Assembly: GCA_016712405.1 (NCBI GenBank)
Contig: JADJRD010000003.1
Location: 760,385-824,384 of the forward strand
Source: Cellvibrio sp.
GTDB lineage: Bacteria; Pseudomonadota; Gammaproteobacteria; Pseudomonadales; Cellvibrionaceae
Direction: 5' to 3'
DNA: 64,000 nucleotides
The notes under the pieces are model-generated. The model was not told where the DNA came from. It worked only from the letters and a program-made list of their open reading frames with translations, and searched no databases. Numbering within the stretch: position 1 is the stretch's first letter; every line of letters starts with the position of its first letter. This document shows, piece after piece, positions 9,428 to 17,627 of the stretch. Position numbers and translations under genes: made by a program.

Positions 9428-9889
9428 TTAAACAATGGTCACTAAGGGTTGATCGAATTCTACTGGGCCGCCATCGTCAACAAGAATGGCTTCGATGGTG
9501 CCTGCTTTATCCGCTTGAATTTGGTTCATCATTTTCATGGCTTCAATAATGCAAATCACATCGCCTGCTTTGACTTGTGAGCCGACTTCGATGAACGAAG
9601 GTGTGCCAGGGCTTGGTGAACGATAGAAAGTGCCCACCATAGGTGATTTAACCAGATGACCATTTGCAACAGGAGCTGCTGCAGCTACAGGGGCTGGTGC
9701 CGCCGCCGCTGCTACAGGAGCCGGTGCGGCCACAGGCGCCGGGGCGTAATTCATACTGGGAGCAAAAAATTGGGTGCCAGTCGGATTGCGTGCAATGCGC
9801 ACGGATTCTTCGCCTTCTTTGATTTCAAGTTCACCCAAATTGGATTCTTCCAACATTTCGATGAGTTTTTTAATTTTGCGAATATCCAT
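9428..9889 (-). CDS. accB: acetyl-CoA carboxylase, biotin carboxyl carrier protein
   Basis: AccB carries biotin between the carboxylase and transferase subunits. The 153-residue protein starts MDIRKIKKLIEMLEESNLGE, the usual N-terminus, followed by a flexible Ala-Pro linker (about residues 48-76). The C-terminal biotinyl domain contains SPMVGTFYRSPSPG and EAMKMMNQI, with the biotinylated lysine near residue 119. The start ATG at 9889 has GAGGTCTCT just upstream on the minus strand. It is the first gene of accBC, and aroQ lies 42 bases upstream in the same direction, so aroQ-accB-accC are probably co-transcribed, as in Pseudomonas. Confidence 0.98.
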   Translation of the reverse strand: MDIRKIKKLIEMLEESNLGELEIKEGEESVRIARNPTGTQFFAPSMNYAPAPVAAPAPVAAAAAPAPVAAAAPVANGHLVKSPMVGTFYRSPSPGTPSFIEVGSQVKAGDVICIIEAMKMMNQIQADKAGTIEAILVDDGGPVEFDQPLVTIV

Positions 9890-9931
9890 AGAGACCTCTA
9901 CTGATTAATAAAGAGTTAGTTGATTTAATGT

Positions 9932-10375
9932 TTAAGAATGGGAAAGAGTTTGTATCGCCGCTTGTAGGGCAAGCTGATAACTGGTGGCACCAAAACCGCA
10001 GATGACACCTTGGGCAATATCAGAAAAATAAGAATGCTGGCGAAAATCTTCGCGCTTATGGACGTTGGATAAATGTACTTCGATAAAGGGAATTGCAACG
10101 CTCAAAAGAGCATCACGCAATGCCACACTGGTATGCGTGAAAGCGGCCGGGTTGATAATAATAAAATCGACACCTTCTTTTCGGGCGTCGTGTATGCGGT
10201 CAATCAATTCGTATTCAGCATTGCTTTGCAGGCTCAATAGGTGATGTCCAGCTTGGCGTGCGGTTTCGGTCAATTGACGATTGATGTCTTCCCGACTGGT
10301 AGCCCCGTAGATTCCGGGCTCGCGCGATCCCAATAAATTAAGATTGGGGCCATGAAGTACCAATATGGTTGCCAT
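9932..10375 (-). CDS. aroQ: type II 3-dehydroquinate dehydratase
   Basis: AroQ dehydrates 3-dehydroquinate to 3-dehydroshikimate in the shikimate pathway. At 147 residues it has the compact type II length. Motifs are VLHGPNLNLLGSREPGIYG with the lid containing the catalytic Tyr and Arg, IINPAAFTHTSVALRDAL, and IEVHLSNVHKREDFRQHSYF with the active-site His. It is the first gene of an apparent aroQ-accB-accC operon. The 229-base gap upstream holds the end of dsbD, its terminator hairpin and presumably the operon promoter. Confidence 0.97.
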   Translation of the reverse strand: MATILVLHGPNLNLLGSREPGIYGATSREDINRQLTETARQAGHHLLSLQSNAEYELIDRIHDARKEGVDFIIINPAAFTHTSVALRDALLSVAIPFIEVHLSNVHKREDFRQHSYFSDIAQGVICGFGATSYQLALQAAIQTLSHS

Positions 10376-10567
10376 TCTCAGTGATCCTGTTGTTATTGTC
10401 GGGCATCGTTAAACGACACACGAGGATTAAAGAAGTTCAACCGGCCTTGGTGAAAAGTGCAGGGAGTTTGCCGGAAAAAATCGTATCTGTCCACGTTGAC
10501 AGCAGATTTTGTTTCAGATAGGAGGAAATGGGCGCAGGATTGCAGAAGATGGGTTTTTTCACTGAAG

Positions 10568-10596
10568 TTGCCAGCTTTCAGGGAGAAAGCTGGCAA
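10568..10596 (-). terminator. hairpin downstream of dsbD
   Basis: TTGCCAGCTTTC and GAAAGCTGGCAA form a perfect 12-base stem around a 5-base loop immediately after the dsbD stop codon. It has no long U-tract, so terminator function is likely but not certain. Confidence 0.55.
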
Positions 10597-10604
10597 TTTG
10601 AAGA

Positions 10605-12104
10605 TTATGGCTTCAATGTCTCCAGCATCAGATCTTTTGTCAGTAATTGCGGTAATACCTCTGCTTTCCCGGCATGATTGGCGGGGAAGTAGAGATAAAG
10701 TGGTACGCCGCTGCGGCCATATTCTTGTAAAACAGCAGTGATGATAGGATCAGAATTGGTCCAATCGCCTTTCAACGTAGCAACTTTGTATTGGTCAAAT
10801 GCAGCTTCTATATCATCAGTTTCCAGTACCGCTTTTTCGTTCGCTAAACAGGTGATGCACCAATCGGCTGTGAAATCGACAAATACAGGGCGACCTTCAT
10901 CACGTAAAGATTGCAGAAGTTCGGGGCTAAATGTCTGCCAGCGGTCAGAGTTAGAACCAAGATTGGCAACGCAACTCCAATACCTAATCCAACAAAAATC
11001 CAAATTCCAATGTGGACTGGTTGGGTAACAGCCCATCCTAACGCAGGGGCCATAAGCGGACCTGAGCATGGACTGGCGACAACTGCTGTCAAAACACCAT
11101 TAAAAAATGACCCTTTGTACCCAGATTGTTTGGTTAGGTTTTGTCCTAAACCCATTAAACTTGCTCCAAAAGTCACAACTCCAGAGAGCGCAAGTCCCAT
11201 AACAAAAAACAAGTAAGTGAGTCCTGCAACAAATCCAGGGTAGGTGAGCTGAAGTCCCCAGCCTGAAGCGTTACCGGCTTCCTGAAGCGCGTAGAGAATT
11301 AGCCCAAAAGGAACAAAGCAGCAGAGCACGCCTAGAGTGTAAATCCAGCTGTGTGATGCAACGTGACTTCTGTCAGAGTTGACTATGTTCATAACTTTTA
11401 GGGATAGAACCGGGAAATACATGGCATAACATTTAAATAACCCCTCCCGGTATCGAAAGTAGAAATATAAATCCAAGTAATGTGAAGAGGTTGAAAGGTT
11501 CTTCGGCTGTTTTAGGGTTGGCTTCGGGAAGCTCGGTTCCCACAGTTTTTTCGTAGGTGCTATTGGTATTTTGCATTTGTTCTTCTGATGCAGGTGCTAC
11601 AGAAGAAGCAACCGAATCAACCCACAAATTCACTTTTTGTGGGGGATAACAAAGCCCTGCGTCGGCACAGCCCTGATATTCCAGTTTTAATAGAAAAGCT
11701 TGTGTGTAGGTGGATAAATCCAATGTAGCAGTGACCTGATGATAATGAACCGAAGTTTCGCGGCCAAAAAGTTCGTCATATTTCATTTTGCCAGGGGTGT
11801 ATTGGGTGTCGAGTTTGGTTTTTTCACCGGTGGTTTTATCTACCGCTGAAAATTTAAATCTCTCTTCATATAAATAGTAACCTTCAGCAATCTCCCAATT
11901 CAGTAAGAGTTGGTTGCCAGAGATTTGATAATCCATCACATAGGCTTGGTCGACAGGTAAAAAGTCATCATTAACGACTACCACATTCGATTTGCTGTTG
12001 CTGGTTGCGTTATTGTTGCTAAACGGATCTTGTGCATAAGTGGCTGGTATAAACCCCAACATCAGGCTCAATACACAACTCAATTGCAAAAAAAAGGATT
12101 TCAT
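10605..12104 (-). pseudogene. dsbD: thiol:disulfide interchange protein DsbD, frameshifted and internally deleted
   Basis: DsbD moves electrons from cytosolic thioredoxin to periplasmic disulfide enzymes. The ATG at 12104 starts a signal peptide (MKSFFLQLSCVLSLMLGFIP, cut after TYAQ) and the alpha domain with its CXnC pair in GCADAGLCYPP. The first membrane helix runs into a frameshift at about 11430; across it the conserved LNVMPC and FPVLSLKV pieces are still legible. Four further helices follow (SPCSGPLMAPALG around the second membrane cysteine). Then the frame jumps at about 10970 straight to the thioredoxin-like gamma domain (VFVDFTADWCITCLANE). The last three helices of the usual eight are absent, so about 150 residues are missing. 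Indels alone could be sequencing error, but this deletion cannot. Confidence 0.85.
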
Positions 12105-12265
12105 AGGCGTCTCTGAGGTCATTAGCTGGATTTTGCAGTAAGATGCGCCCGCAATTTGCGGCATGGGTTTATTCTAGCCTAGTGAGGCAAGTGCGTCCTT
12201 AAATCCAGATTAATCAGCCATTTTCTTTTGTTAACTCATTTTTGTTTTTGTGAGATTTGTTTCCT

Positions 12266-13012
12266 ATGTCACAGGTTTTGTTTGCGAAAAATCGATTGTT
12301 TCTCTATTTGTGCGCCAGTATTTTTCTATTACAGGCTTGCCAAAGTCTGCCTTCAAAGAAAAAAGAAGAGTCCAAACCAGTAGTAAAATCTGTTCAGACG
12401 GGCGTAAAAAGACCTGTTGAGCCGCCTATGTCTACTCCGGTGCGGCTGTTAATTCTTAATGGCGAATACACACTCGCGCATGACCAACTGCTCACGCCCG
12501 ACAATGACAATGCCTACAATTATTTTCGCGCAGCATTAAAACTCGACCCCACTAATCAACGCGCTAAAGGTGGATTACAGGGAATTGTGATGCGTTATGT
12601 TGATCTAGCCAGACAAGCTGCCGCTCGCGGCAATTACTCCGTCGCCACCAGCATGCTCAACAACGCACGCATAGTCGATCGCGACAATCTATTAATCAAA
12701 GAAGTCTCTGCTGCTATCAGCGAACAAATTAAATCAGCGCCGCCAGTTGAATCTTACAAAGGCGCTAGCAATGAATTTTTATTGGATACGAATTTGCTTG
12801 GAAAAAATGATCCACAAATTCTGGCGCGACTTGCAGAAATCGTAAATAAATTAAAGACAACTAACTCATTGGCTTTGATTATCGCCAGAACCGATAACGA
12901 AGGCCGCTGGATCTACCAAAAAATGCGCGAAGTGGATCCTGAGTTTCGCGTGCGTGGTGATATTAAATTGGGTTCACCGCCGAGGGTGGTTTTGGAGAAG
13001 ATTGCGCAGTAG
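12266..13012 (+). CDS. TPR-like lipoprotein of unknown function
   Basis: A 248-residue predicted lipoprotein. The N-terminus has a basic start, a hydrophobic stretch (LFLYLCASIFLLQAC) and a lipobox LLQAC, so the mature protein should begin at that cysteine. Residues 90-160 look like two tetratricopeptide-type helix pairs (NAYNYFRAALKLDPTNQRAKGG, here cut short, then NYSVATSMLNNARIVDRDN). The tail (SLALIIARTDNEGRWIYQKM and so on) resembles no domain I can name. The ATG at 12266 is preferred over a TTG at 12257. It is divergent from dsbD and stops inside a dispersed palindrome. It may help assemble envelope machinery, but nothing in the sequence shows that. Confidence 0.7.
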   Translation: MSQVLFAKNRLFLYLCASIFLLQACQSLPSKKKEESKPVVKSVQTGVKRPVEPPMSTPVRLLILNGEYTLAHDQLLTPDNDNAYNYFRAALKLDPTNQRAKGGLQGIVMRYVDLARQAAARGNYSVATSMLNNARIVDRDNLLIKEVSAAISEQIKSAPPVESYKGASNEFLLDTNLLGKNDPQILARLAEIVNKLKTTNSLALIIARTDNEGRWIYQKMREVDPEFRVRGDIKLGSPPRVVLEKIAQ

Positions 13013-13110
13013 AGACGCAATATTTTGCGTCTTATGTGTAGATTATCGAAAAGACGCAAAATATTGCGTTTTAGATTTTAAAAAAAGACGCAAAATATTG
13101 CGTCTCTACG
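13009..13110. repeat. triple GACGCAATATTTTGCGTC palindrome
   Basis: Three copies of an AT-centred palindrome of the form GACGCAAAATATTGCGTC occur in 100 bases, and the outer two (TAGAGACGCAATATTTTGCG and CAAAATATTGCGTCTCTACG) are inverse copies of each other. It sits between converging genes and overlaps the stop codon of the lipoprotein gene. It may act as a bidirectional terminator or be a REP-like element. Confidence 0.75.
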
Positions 13111-13124
13111 TGAAATTAAATAAT

Positions 13125-13961
13125 CTACGCCACCGTATTCGTCAAAGTCCCAATACAATCCACGGTAATTGAAATCACATCACCGGATTGCAACGTAAAA
13201 CCGCTATCGGGAACTATACCGGTTCCTGTCATCAACAATGCCCCATTGGGGAAGCTGCATTCGCGGAATAAAAATCCGGCGAGTTCTTCGAAGCTGCGTT
13301 TGATTTGGGAAATTTCGATTTCGCCTTTGAAAACAGATTTTCCGCCGCGTTCGATATTTAATTTAATCAGTGTATTTTTGGCGAGAGGTTCGCTGGTTAA
13401 ATACACGCATGGGCCAACAGCGGCGCAGCCGTCATAAGATTTGGCTTGTGGCAAATACAAAGGGTTTTCGCCTTCGATAGAGCGTGAGCTCATATCGTTA
13501 CCAATGGTATAACCAATAATTTTTCCGTTGGCAGAAATCACCAATACCAACTCAGGTTCGGGTACGTCCCAGGTTGAGTCTTTGCGGATGCGCACTTTTT
13601 GTAAATTACCAACTGTGCGCAAGCGAGTTGCTTTAAAAAACAATTCAGGTCTTTCCGCTTCATAAACGCGCGCGTAAAAATCTGAGCCGCCGGCTTTTTC
13701 ACTTTCTTCCTGACGGCCTTGTTTGCTGCGGATATAAGTGACACCGCTCGCCCACAATTCCTGATTTTGCATGGGTGCATCTAGCTCGCGTGCGATCAAA
13801 TCATTGGCGTAGTTGATTGGCGATAATTGATCGATGAGTTTTTTTGCATTTTCGTAAGCATTGTCTTCACGAATAAACTGATCCCAATCGGTTTTTGGAG
13901 AATGGAAATAAGATTGGTTTTGTTGAATTAAAATACCTTGGTTTAGTTTGTAGATTTTCAT
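13125..13961 (-). CDS. fumarylacetoacetate-hydrolase family enzyme, likely 2-keto-3-deoxy-pentonate dehydratase
   Basis: A 278-residue protein of the fumarylacetoacetate hydrolase (FAH) fold. The metal-binding core is visible: PEPELVLVISANGKIIGYTI with the acidic ligands, NDMSSRSIEGENPLYLPQAK and YDGCAAVGPCV, then TGTGIVPDSGFTLQSGDVI. In xylose- and arabinose-oxidising (Weimberg-type) pathways an enzyme of this superfamily (XylX type) dehydrates 2-keto-3-deoxy-pentonate to 2-oxoglutarate semialdehyde. The two upstream genes, an IlvD/Edd sugar-acid dehydratase and an aldehyde dehydrogenase, supply the steps before and after it, which supports that role. A dispersed repeat of about 210 bases lies between this gene and the dehydratase. 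Which pentose is used cannot be read from the sequence. Confidence 0.75.
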   Translation of the reverse strand: MKIYKLNQGILIQQNQSYFHSPKTDWDQFIREDNAYENAKKLIDQLSPINYANDLIARELDAPMQNQELWASGVTYIRSKQGRQEESEKAGGSDFYARVYEAERPELFFKATRLRTVGNLQKVRIRKDSTWDVPEPELVLVISANGKIIGYTIGNDMSSRSIEGENPLYLPQAKSYDGCAAVGPCVYLTSEPLAKNTLIKLNIERGGKSVFKGEIEISQIKRSFEELAGFLFRECSFPNGALLMTGTGIVPDSGFTLQSGDVISITVDCIGTLTNTVA

Positions 13962-14010
13962 ATGGATTCTCTCTGTTTGTTTTTTTTAAATTTTTAAATT
14001 GAAAATTTTT

Positions 14011-14218
14011 CACCCCCTCCTAGCCTCCCCCTTGGCAAGGGGGAGGGACTTTACTCCCTGGTTAATTAAGCTGGGAGTAATTCCCCACTTTGAAAAAGGG
14101 GGGCTAGGGGGGATTTAAAATCTTTATAAAGGTGACCATCTTAAATCCCTCCCAGCCTCCCTTTTTCAAAGGGAGGGGACAGTTCCTCCCCCTGGCAAGG
14201 GGGAGGCTAGGAGGGGGT
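14011..14218. repeat. intergenic CT-rich palindromic repeat, copy 4
   Basis: Largest copy of the dispersed element, running from CACCCCCTCCTAGCC to GGCTAGGAGGGGGTC, the inverse of its start, with inner arms around TTGAAAAAGGGGGGCTAGG. It lies inside the pentonate operon between the dehydratase and the FAH-family gene. Confidence 0.8.
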
Positions 14219-14226
14219 CTTGCCCT

Positions 14227-15941
14227 TTAATGCAAATCCCGCTCAACAACCGAACCTGATTTGCCCACCAGCACATCCAGATCAGCACCTTTATCAGCTT
14301 GTTCAACATGATCCAGATAAATTTTCACATAACCGCGAGTAGCGACAGGTTCTGGTGCTTTCCAGTTTGCACGACGTTTTGCCAATTCTTCTTCGCTGAC
14401 GTGTAATTGCAGTAAACGTTTTTCAACATTCAATTCAATTTCGTCGCCGTCTTGTACGAACGCCAAAGTGCCGCCAATAGTGGATTCGGGTGAAACATGC
14501 AGCACAACAGTTCCGTAAGCGGTGCCACTCATGCGGCCATCAGAAATGCGCACCATATCTTTTACGCCTTTCAGAATTAATTTTTTCGGTAAATCCACAT
14601 TACCGACTTCCGGCATTCCTGGATAACCTTTTGGCCCAACACCTTTCAAAACAATAACTGAATTTTCATCAATATTGAGATCAGGTAAATCAATACGCGC
14701 GTGATAATCTTCCATGCTTTCAAACACAACCGCAGGCCTTTGTGTTTCATTAATTTTGGCGATGCTGCAGAAGGTTTGATCACTGCGCCGTTTTCGCAAA
14801 GATTCCCTTTTAGTACAGCAATGCCTGCTGCAGGGTTCAATGGTGTGTCACGTGTTGTAATGACTTCGCGGTTATAGCAAATGGCTTTTGCATAATTTTC
14901 GGCGAAAGTTTTTCCGTTAGCGGTCATTACATCCTGATGCAATAAATTACCTAATTCTTTCATCACCACATTAATGCCACCGGCGTAGAAAAAATCTTCC
15001 ATTAGATATTTCCCGGAGGGCATTAAATTAACCAGTAAAGGAATGTGACCGCCGACCTTATCGAAATCTTCCAGATTTAAATCCACCCCAATGCGGCCAG
15101 CAATTGCTTGCAAGTGAATAATAAAATTGGTTGATCCGCCGATTGCAGCATTAACAACAATGGAATTTTCAAAAGATTTGCGCGTGAGAATGTCAGACAG
15201 TTTTAAATCTTCATTGACCATTTCGACAATGCGACGGCCAGCTAATTGCGCGTACATTTTTTTGCGTGAATCAACCGCCGGAATAGAAGACACGCCTGGC
15301 AAAGTTAAACCCAAGGCTTCTGCCATAGTCGCCATGGTGGATGCGGTGCCCATGGTGTTGCAATGACCTGCGCTGCGTGCTACACAAATTTCGGCTTCGA
15401 GCAAATCTTCGTCGGTAAATTCGTTGGTGCCTTGTTTTTCTTTAATTTTCCAATTAAAAGAACCTGAGCCTAATTCGCCGCCACGGAATTTTCCGTTCAG
15501 CATTGGGCCGCCAGACACTACGATGGTTGGCAAATCAACAGAGCAAGCGCCCATAATTAATGAAGGTGTGGTTTTGTCACAACCCGCCAGCAACACAATA
15601 CCGTCGAGTGGGTTTGCACGAATTGATTCTTCCACATCCATGCTTGCCAAATTGCGAAATAACATGGTGGTGGGTTTCATAATGGTTTCGCCGAGCGACA
15701 TTACCGGAAATTCAAAAGGCACACCGCCTGCTTCCAATACACCGCGTTTAACGACTTCGGCAATTTCGCGCAGATGTCCGTTACAAGGTGTTAATTCAGA
15801 CCAGGTGTTACAAATTCCAATTACGGGTTTTCCGCGAAAATAATCATCGGGATAACCCTGATTTCGTAACCAGGATCTGTGCACGAACCCCATTTTGTCT
15901 TTTCCGCCAAACCACTCTTGGCTGCGTAATTTTTTCTTCAT
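14227..15941 (-). pseudogene. IlvD/Edd-family sugar-acid dehydratase (L-arabinonate/D-xylonate type), one frameshift
   Basis: The product removes water from a sugar acid using a 2Fe-2S cluster, giving a 2-keto-3-deoxy acid. It starts MKKKLRSQEWFGGKDKMGFV, close to rhizobial L-arabinonate dehydratase, and shows cluster cysteines in NTWSELTPCNGHL, GCDKTTPSLIMGACS and SAGHCNTMGTAS. The frame breaks near 14736: SPKLMKHKG continues in the next frame as PAVVFESMEDYHAR, exactly where adding one C to a short C run would restore it. The C-terminal part contains ISDGRMSGTAYGTVVLHVSPES. Joined, the protein is about 571 residues, the family length. Everything else is intact, so a sequencing deletion is the likely cause. 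It overlaps the aldehyde dehydrogenase gene by four bases. Confidence 0.85.
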
Positions 15942-17353
15942 AGTGAATCCCGTGTTTTGATGCCGTTAATGGTTCTGAGCGCATTGAATGCATTTTGATT
16001 TTGTAAAACTGTCGGTAATAATTTTTCAGGATAGTTCTGATAACAAACAGGTCGTAAAAAACGTTGAATGGATGCAGTACCGACTGCAGTAAAACGTGAA
16101 TCGCTGGCAGCAGGGAAGGGGCCGCCGTGAACCATTGATGGGCACACTTCGACACCGGTTGGAACAAAAATTTCTTCGTGAATATGAGTGTTGGCTAAAA
16201 ATGTTTCACCGGTGACTGACATGATACTGGCTTGAGCACGGAAACCCTCGGTGTCTTTTGTATCTTGTCCGCTGGCGATGAGCTCAACTCCATCGTAGGC
16301 AAGATATTTTTCAACGCCCTCAGCGTAAGAACTGCAAATACGTTTATTCAACATCACGCCAGCTGGAACTTGTCCCAAAGTGGTTTTTAATTCGCTAATA
16401 AATTGCGTTAATTCTGATCCCTCTATCGCTAGAGCCAATCCGGGATTCACACAAAATTGTCCAGTGCCTAGGGTAAGTGACGCGACATACCCAGTCGCAA
16501 TGTTTTGTGCAGAATTTTTTAAGGCTTCAGGTAAAAAAACAATGGGATTGACGCTACCCATTTCAGCAAAAACCGGAATCGGCTCTTCGCGTTCGTTGGC
16601 TAATTTCACTAAGGCCATACCACCGGCAAAAGATCCGGTAAAACCGACCGCTTTAACCACAGGCGCTAACACCATCTTGCTACCGACATCGGCACCGCTG
16701 CCCATAATTAATGAAAAAGTACCGGCAGGCAGATGGTTTTTTTCAACGGCTTTTGCGATGGCTTGAGCAACCAATTCACAAGTGCCAGGGTGGGAAGAGT
16801 GACCTTTTACCAACACAGGGCAACCCGCGGCCAGCGCTGCTGCGGTATCACCACCGGCGACTGAATAAGCTAAGGGAAAGTTACTGGCTCCAAAGACCAC
16901 CACAGGGCCAATGGCTTGGTTCATAAAGCGAATATCAGGTTTGGGCGGTGTACGCGTCGGAATGGCGGTGTCAATGCGAGCGTCATAGTATTCGCCCGAC
17001 TCTACATAATCGGCAAACATACGTAATTGAAAACAGGTTCGGGCTCGTTCCCCTTCTGCGCGTGCACGAGGGTAGCCTGTTTCCAGGGTTACACGCTCTA
17101 ATAATTCATCACCCAGATTCATTATTTCGTCAGCGCAATCACGCAAAAACACAGCACGCGAGGCGGCAGTTGTATTCTTGAGGATTAAAAATGCATCTTG
17201 TGCCGCTTTCAAAGCCAAATCGACTTGAGCGCTAGTCGCGGCGGACATCATAGGAGTCAAGGCAATAGCTGTAGCGGGATTTATCGCTTGATAAGGGGCG
17301 CCTTGTCCAGTCACCCATTCGCCATTAATAAGGAGTTTTCCTGAAATCGACAT
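15938..17353 (-). CDS. NADP-dependent aldehyde dehydrogenase, likely 2-oxoglutarate semialdehyde dehydrogenase
   Basis: A 471-residue aldehyde dehydrogenase. Visible are VVVFGASNFPLAYSVAGGDT (active-site loop with the conserved Asn), VLVKGHSSHPGTCELV, VGFTGSFAGGMALVKLAN, the general-base region EMGSVNPIVFLPEAL, and GTGQFCVNPGLALAIEG with the catalytic cysteine. This pattern (GQFCTNPG type, with the HSSHPGT segment) is typical of 2-oxoglutarate semialdehyde dehydrogenases of arabinose and hydroxyproline pathways. The ATG at 17353 is chosen because GAGAGG lies 7 bases upstream; a TTG eight codons earlier is less likely. It is the first gene of the operon, and its stop codon overlaps the dehydratase start (ATGA). 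A 12-base palindrome about 110 bases upstream may be its operator. Confidence 0.88.
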   Translation of the reverse strand: MSISGKLLINGEWVTGQGAPYQAINPATAIALTPMMSAATSAQVDLALKAAQDAFLILKNTTAASRAVFLRDCADEIMNLGDELLERVTLETGYPRARAEGERARTCFQLRMFADYVESGEYYDARIDTAIPTRTPPKPDIRFMNQAIGPVVVFGASNFPLAYSVAGGDTAAALAAGCPVLVKGHSSHPGTCELVAQAIAKAVEKNHLPAGTFSLIMGSGADVGSKMVLAPVVKAVGFTGSFAGGMALVKLANEREEPIPVFAEMGSVNPIVFLPEALKNSAQNIATGYVASLTLGTGQFCVNPGLALAIEGSELTQFISELKTTLGQVPAGVMLNKRICSSYAEGVEKYLAYDGVELIASGQDTKDTEGFRAQASIMSVTGETFLANTHIHEEIFVPTGVEVCPSMVHGGPFPAASDSRFTAVGTASIQRFLRPVCYQNYPEKLLPTVLQNQNAFNALRTINGIKTRDSL

Positions 17354-17464
17354 ACTAAGCCTCTCACGCTTAAGCAAATAAAATAGATTGAAGAAATTCA
17401 GATGAGCAAAAAACAGACTGCGCCTTGTTCTATCGCGTTTCGGCGAACGATATAGATTTTTTAT

Positions 17465-17476
17465 CTTGTATACAAG
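17465..17476. promoter_or_regulatory. perfect palindrome upstream of the pentonate operon, GntR-type operator candidate
   Basis: CTTGTATACAAG is a perfect 12-base palindrome in the 270-base divergent spacer between the aldehyde dehydrogenase and PstS-OmpA genes. The TTGTATACAA core is the form often bound by FCD-type GntR repressors of sugar-acid operons. No GntR gene is in the window, so the match is by sequence only. Confidence 0.45.
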
Positions 17477-17627
17477 CTGTTGGGGTTATTTGTCTGACAT
17501 TTTGTCATGTGCTCTTTTTATAGTCACCCTAAAACTAAGGGGGTGTGTCCCGATTTGACCCTTTTGTCATGCGATTGTCATTAAGTGTTTTTAGAGTGCG
17601 CACCAGTTCACAGTTCTAGAGGCGCTC

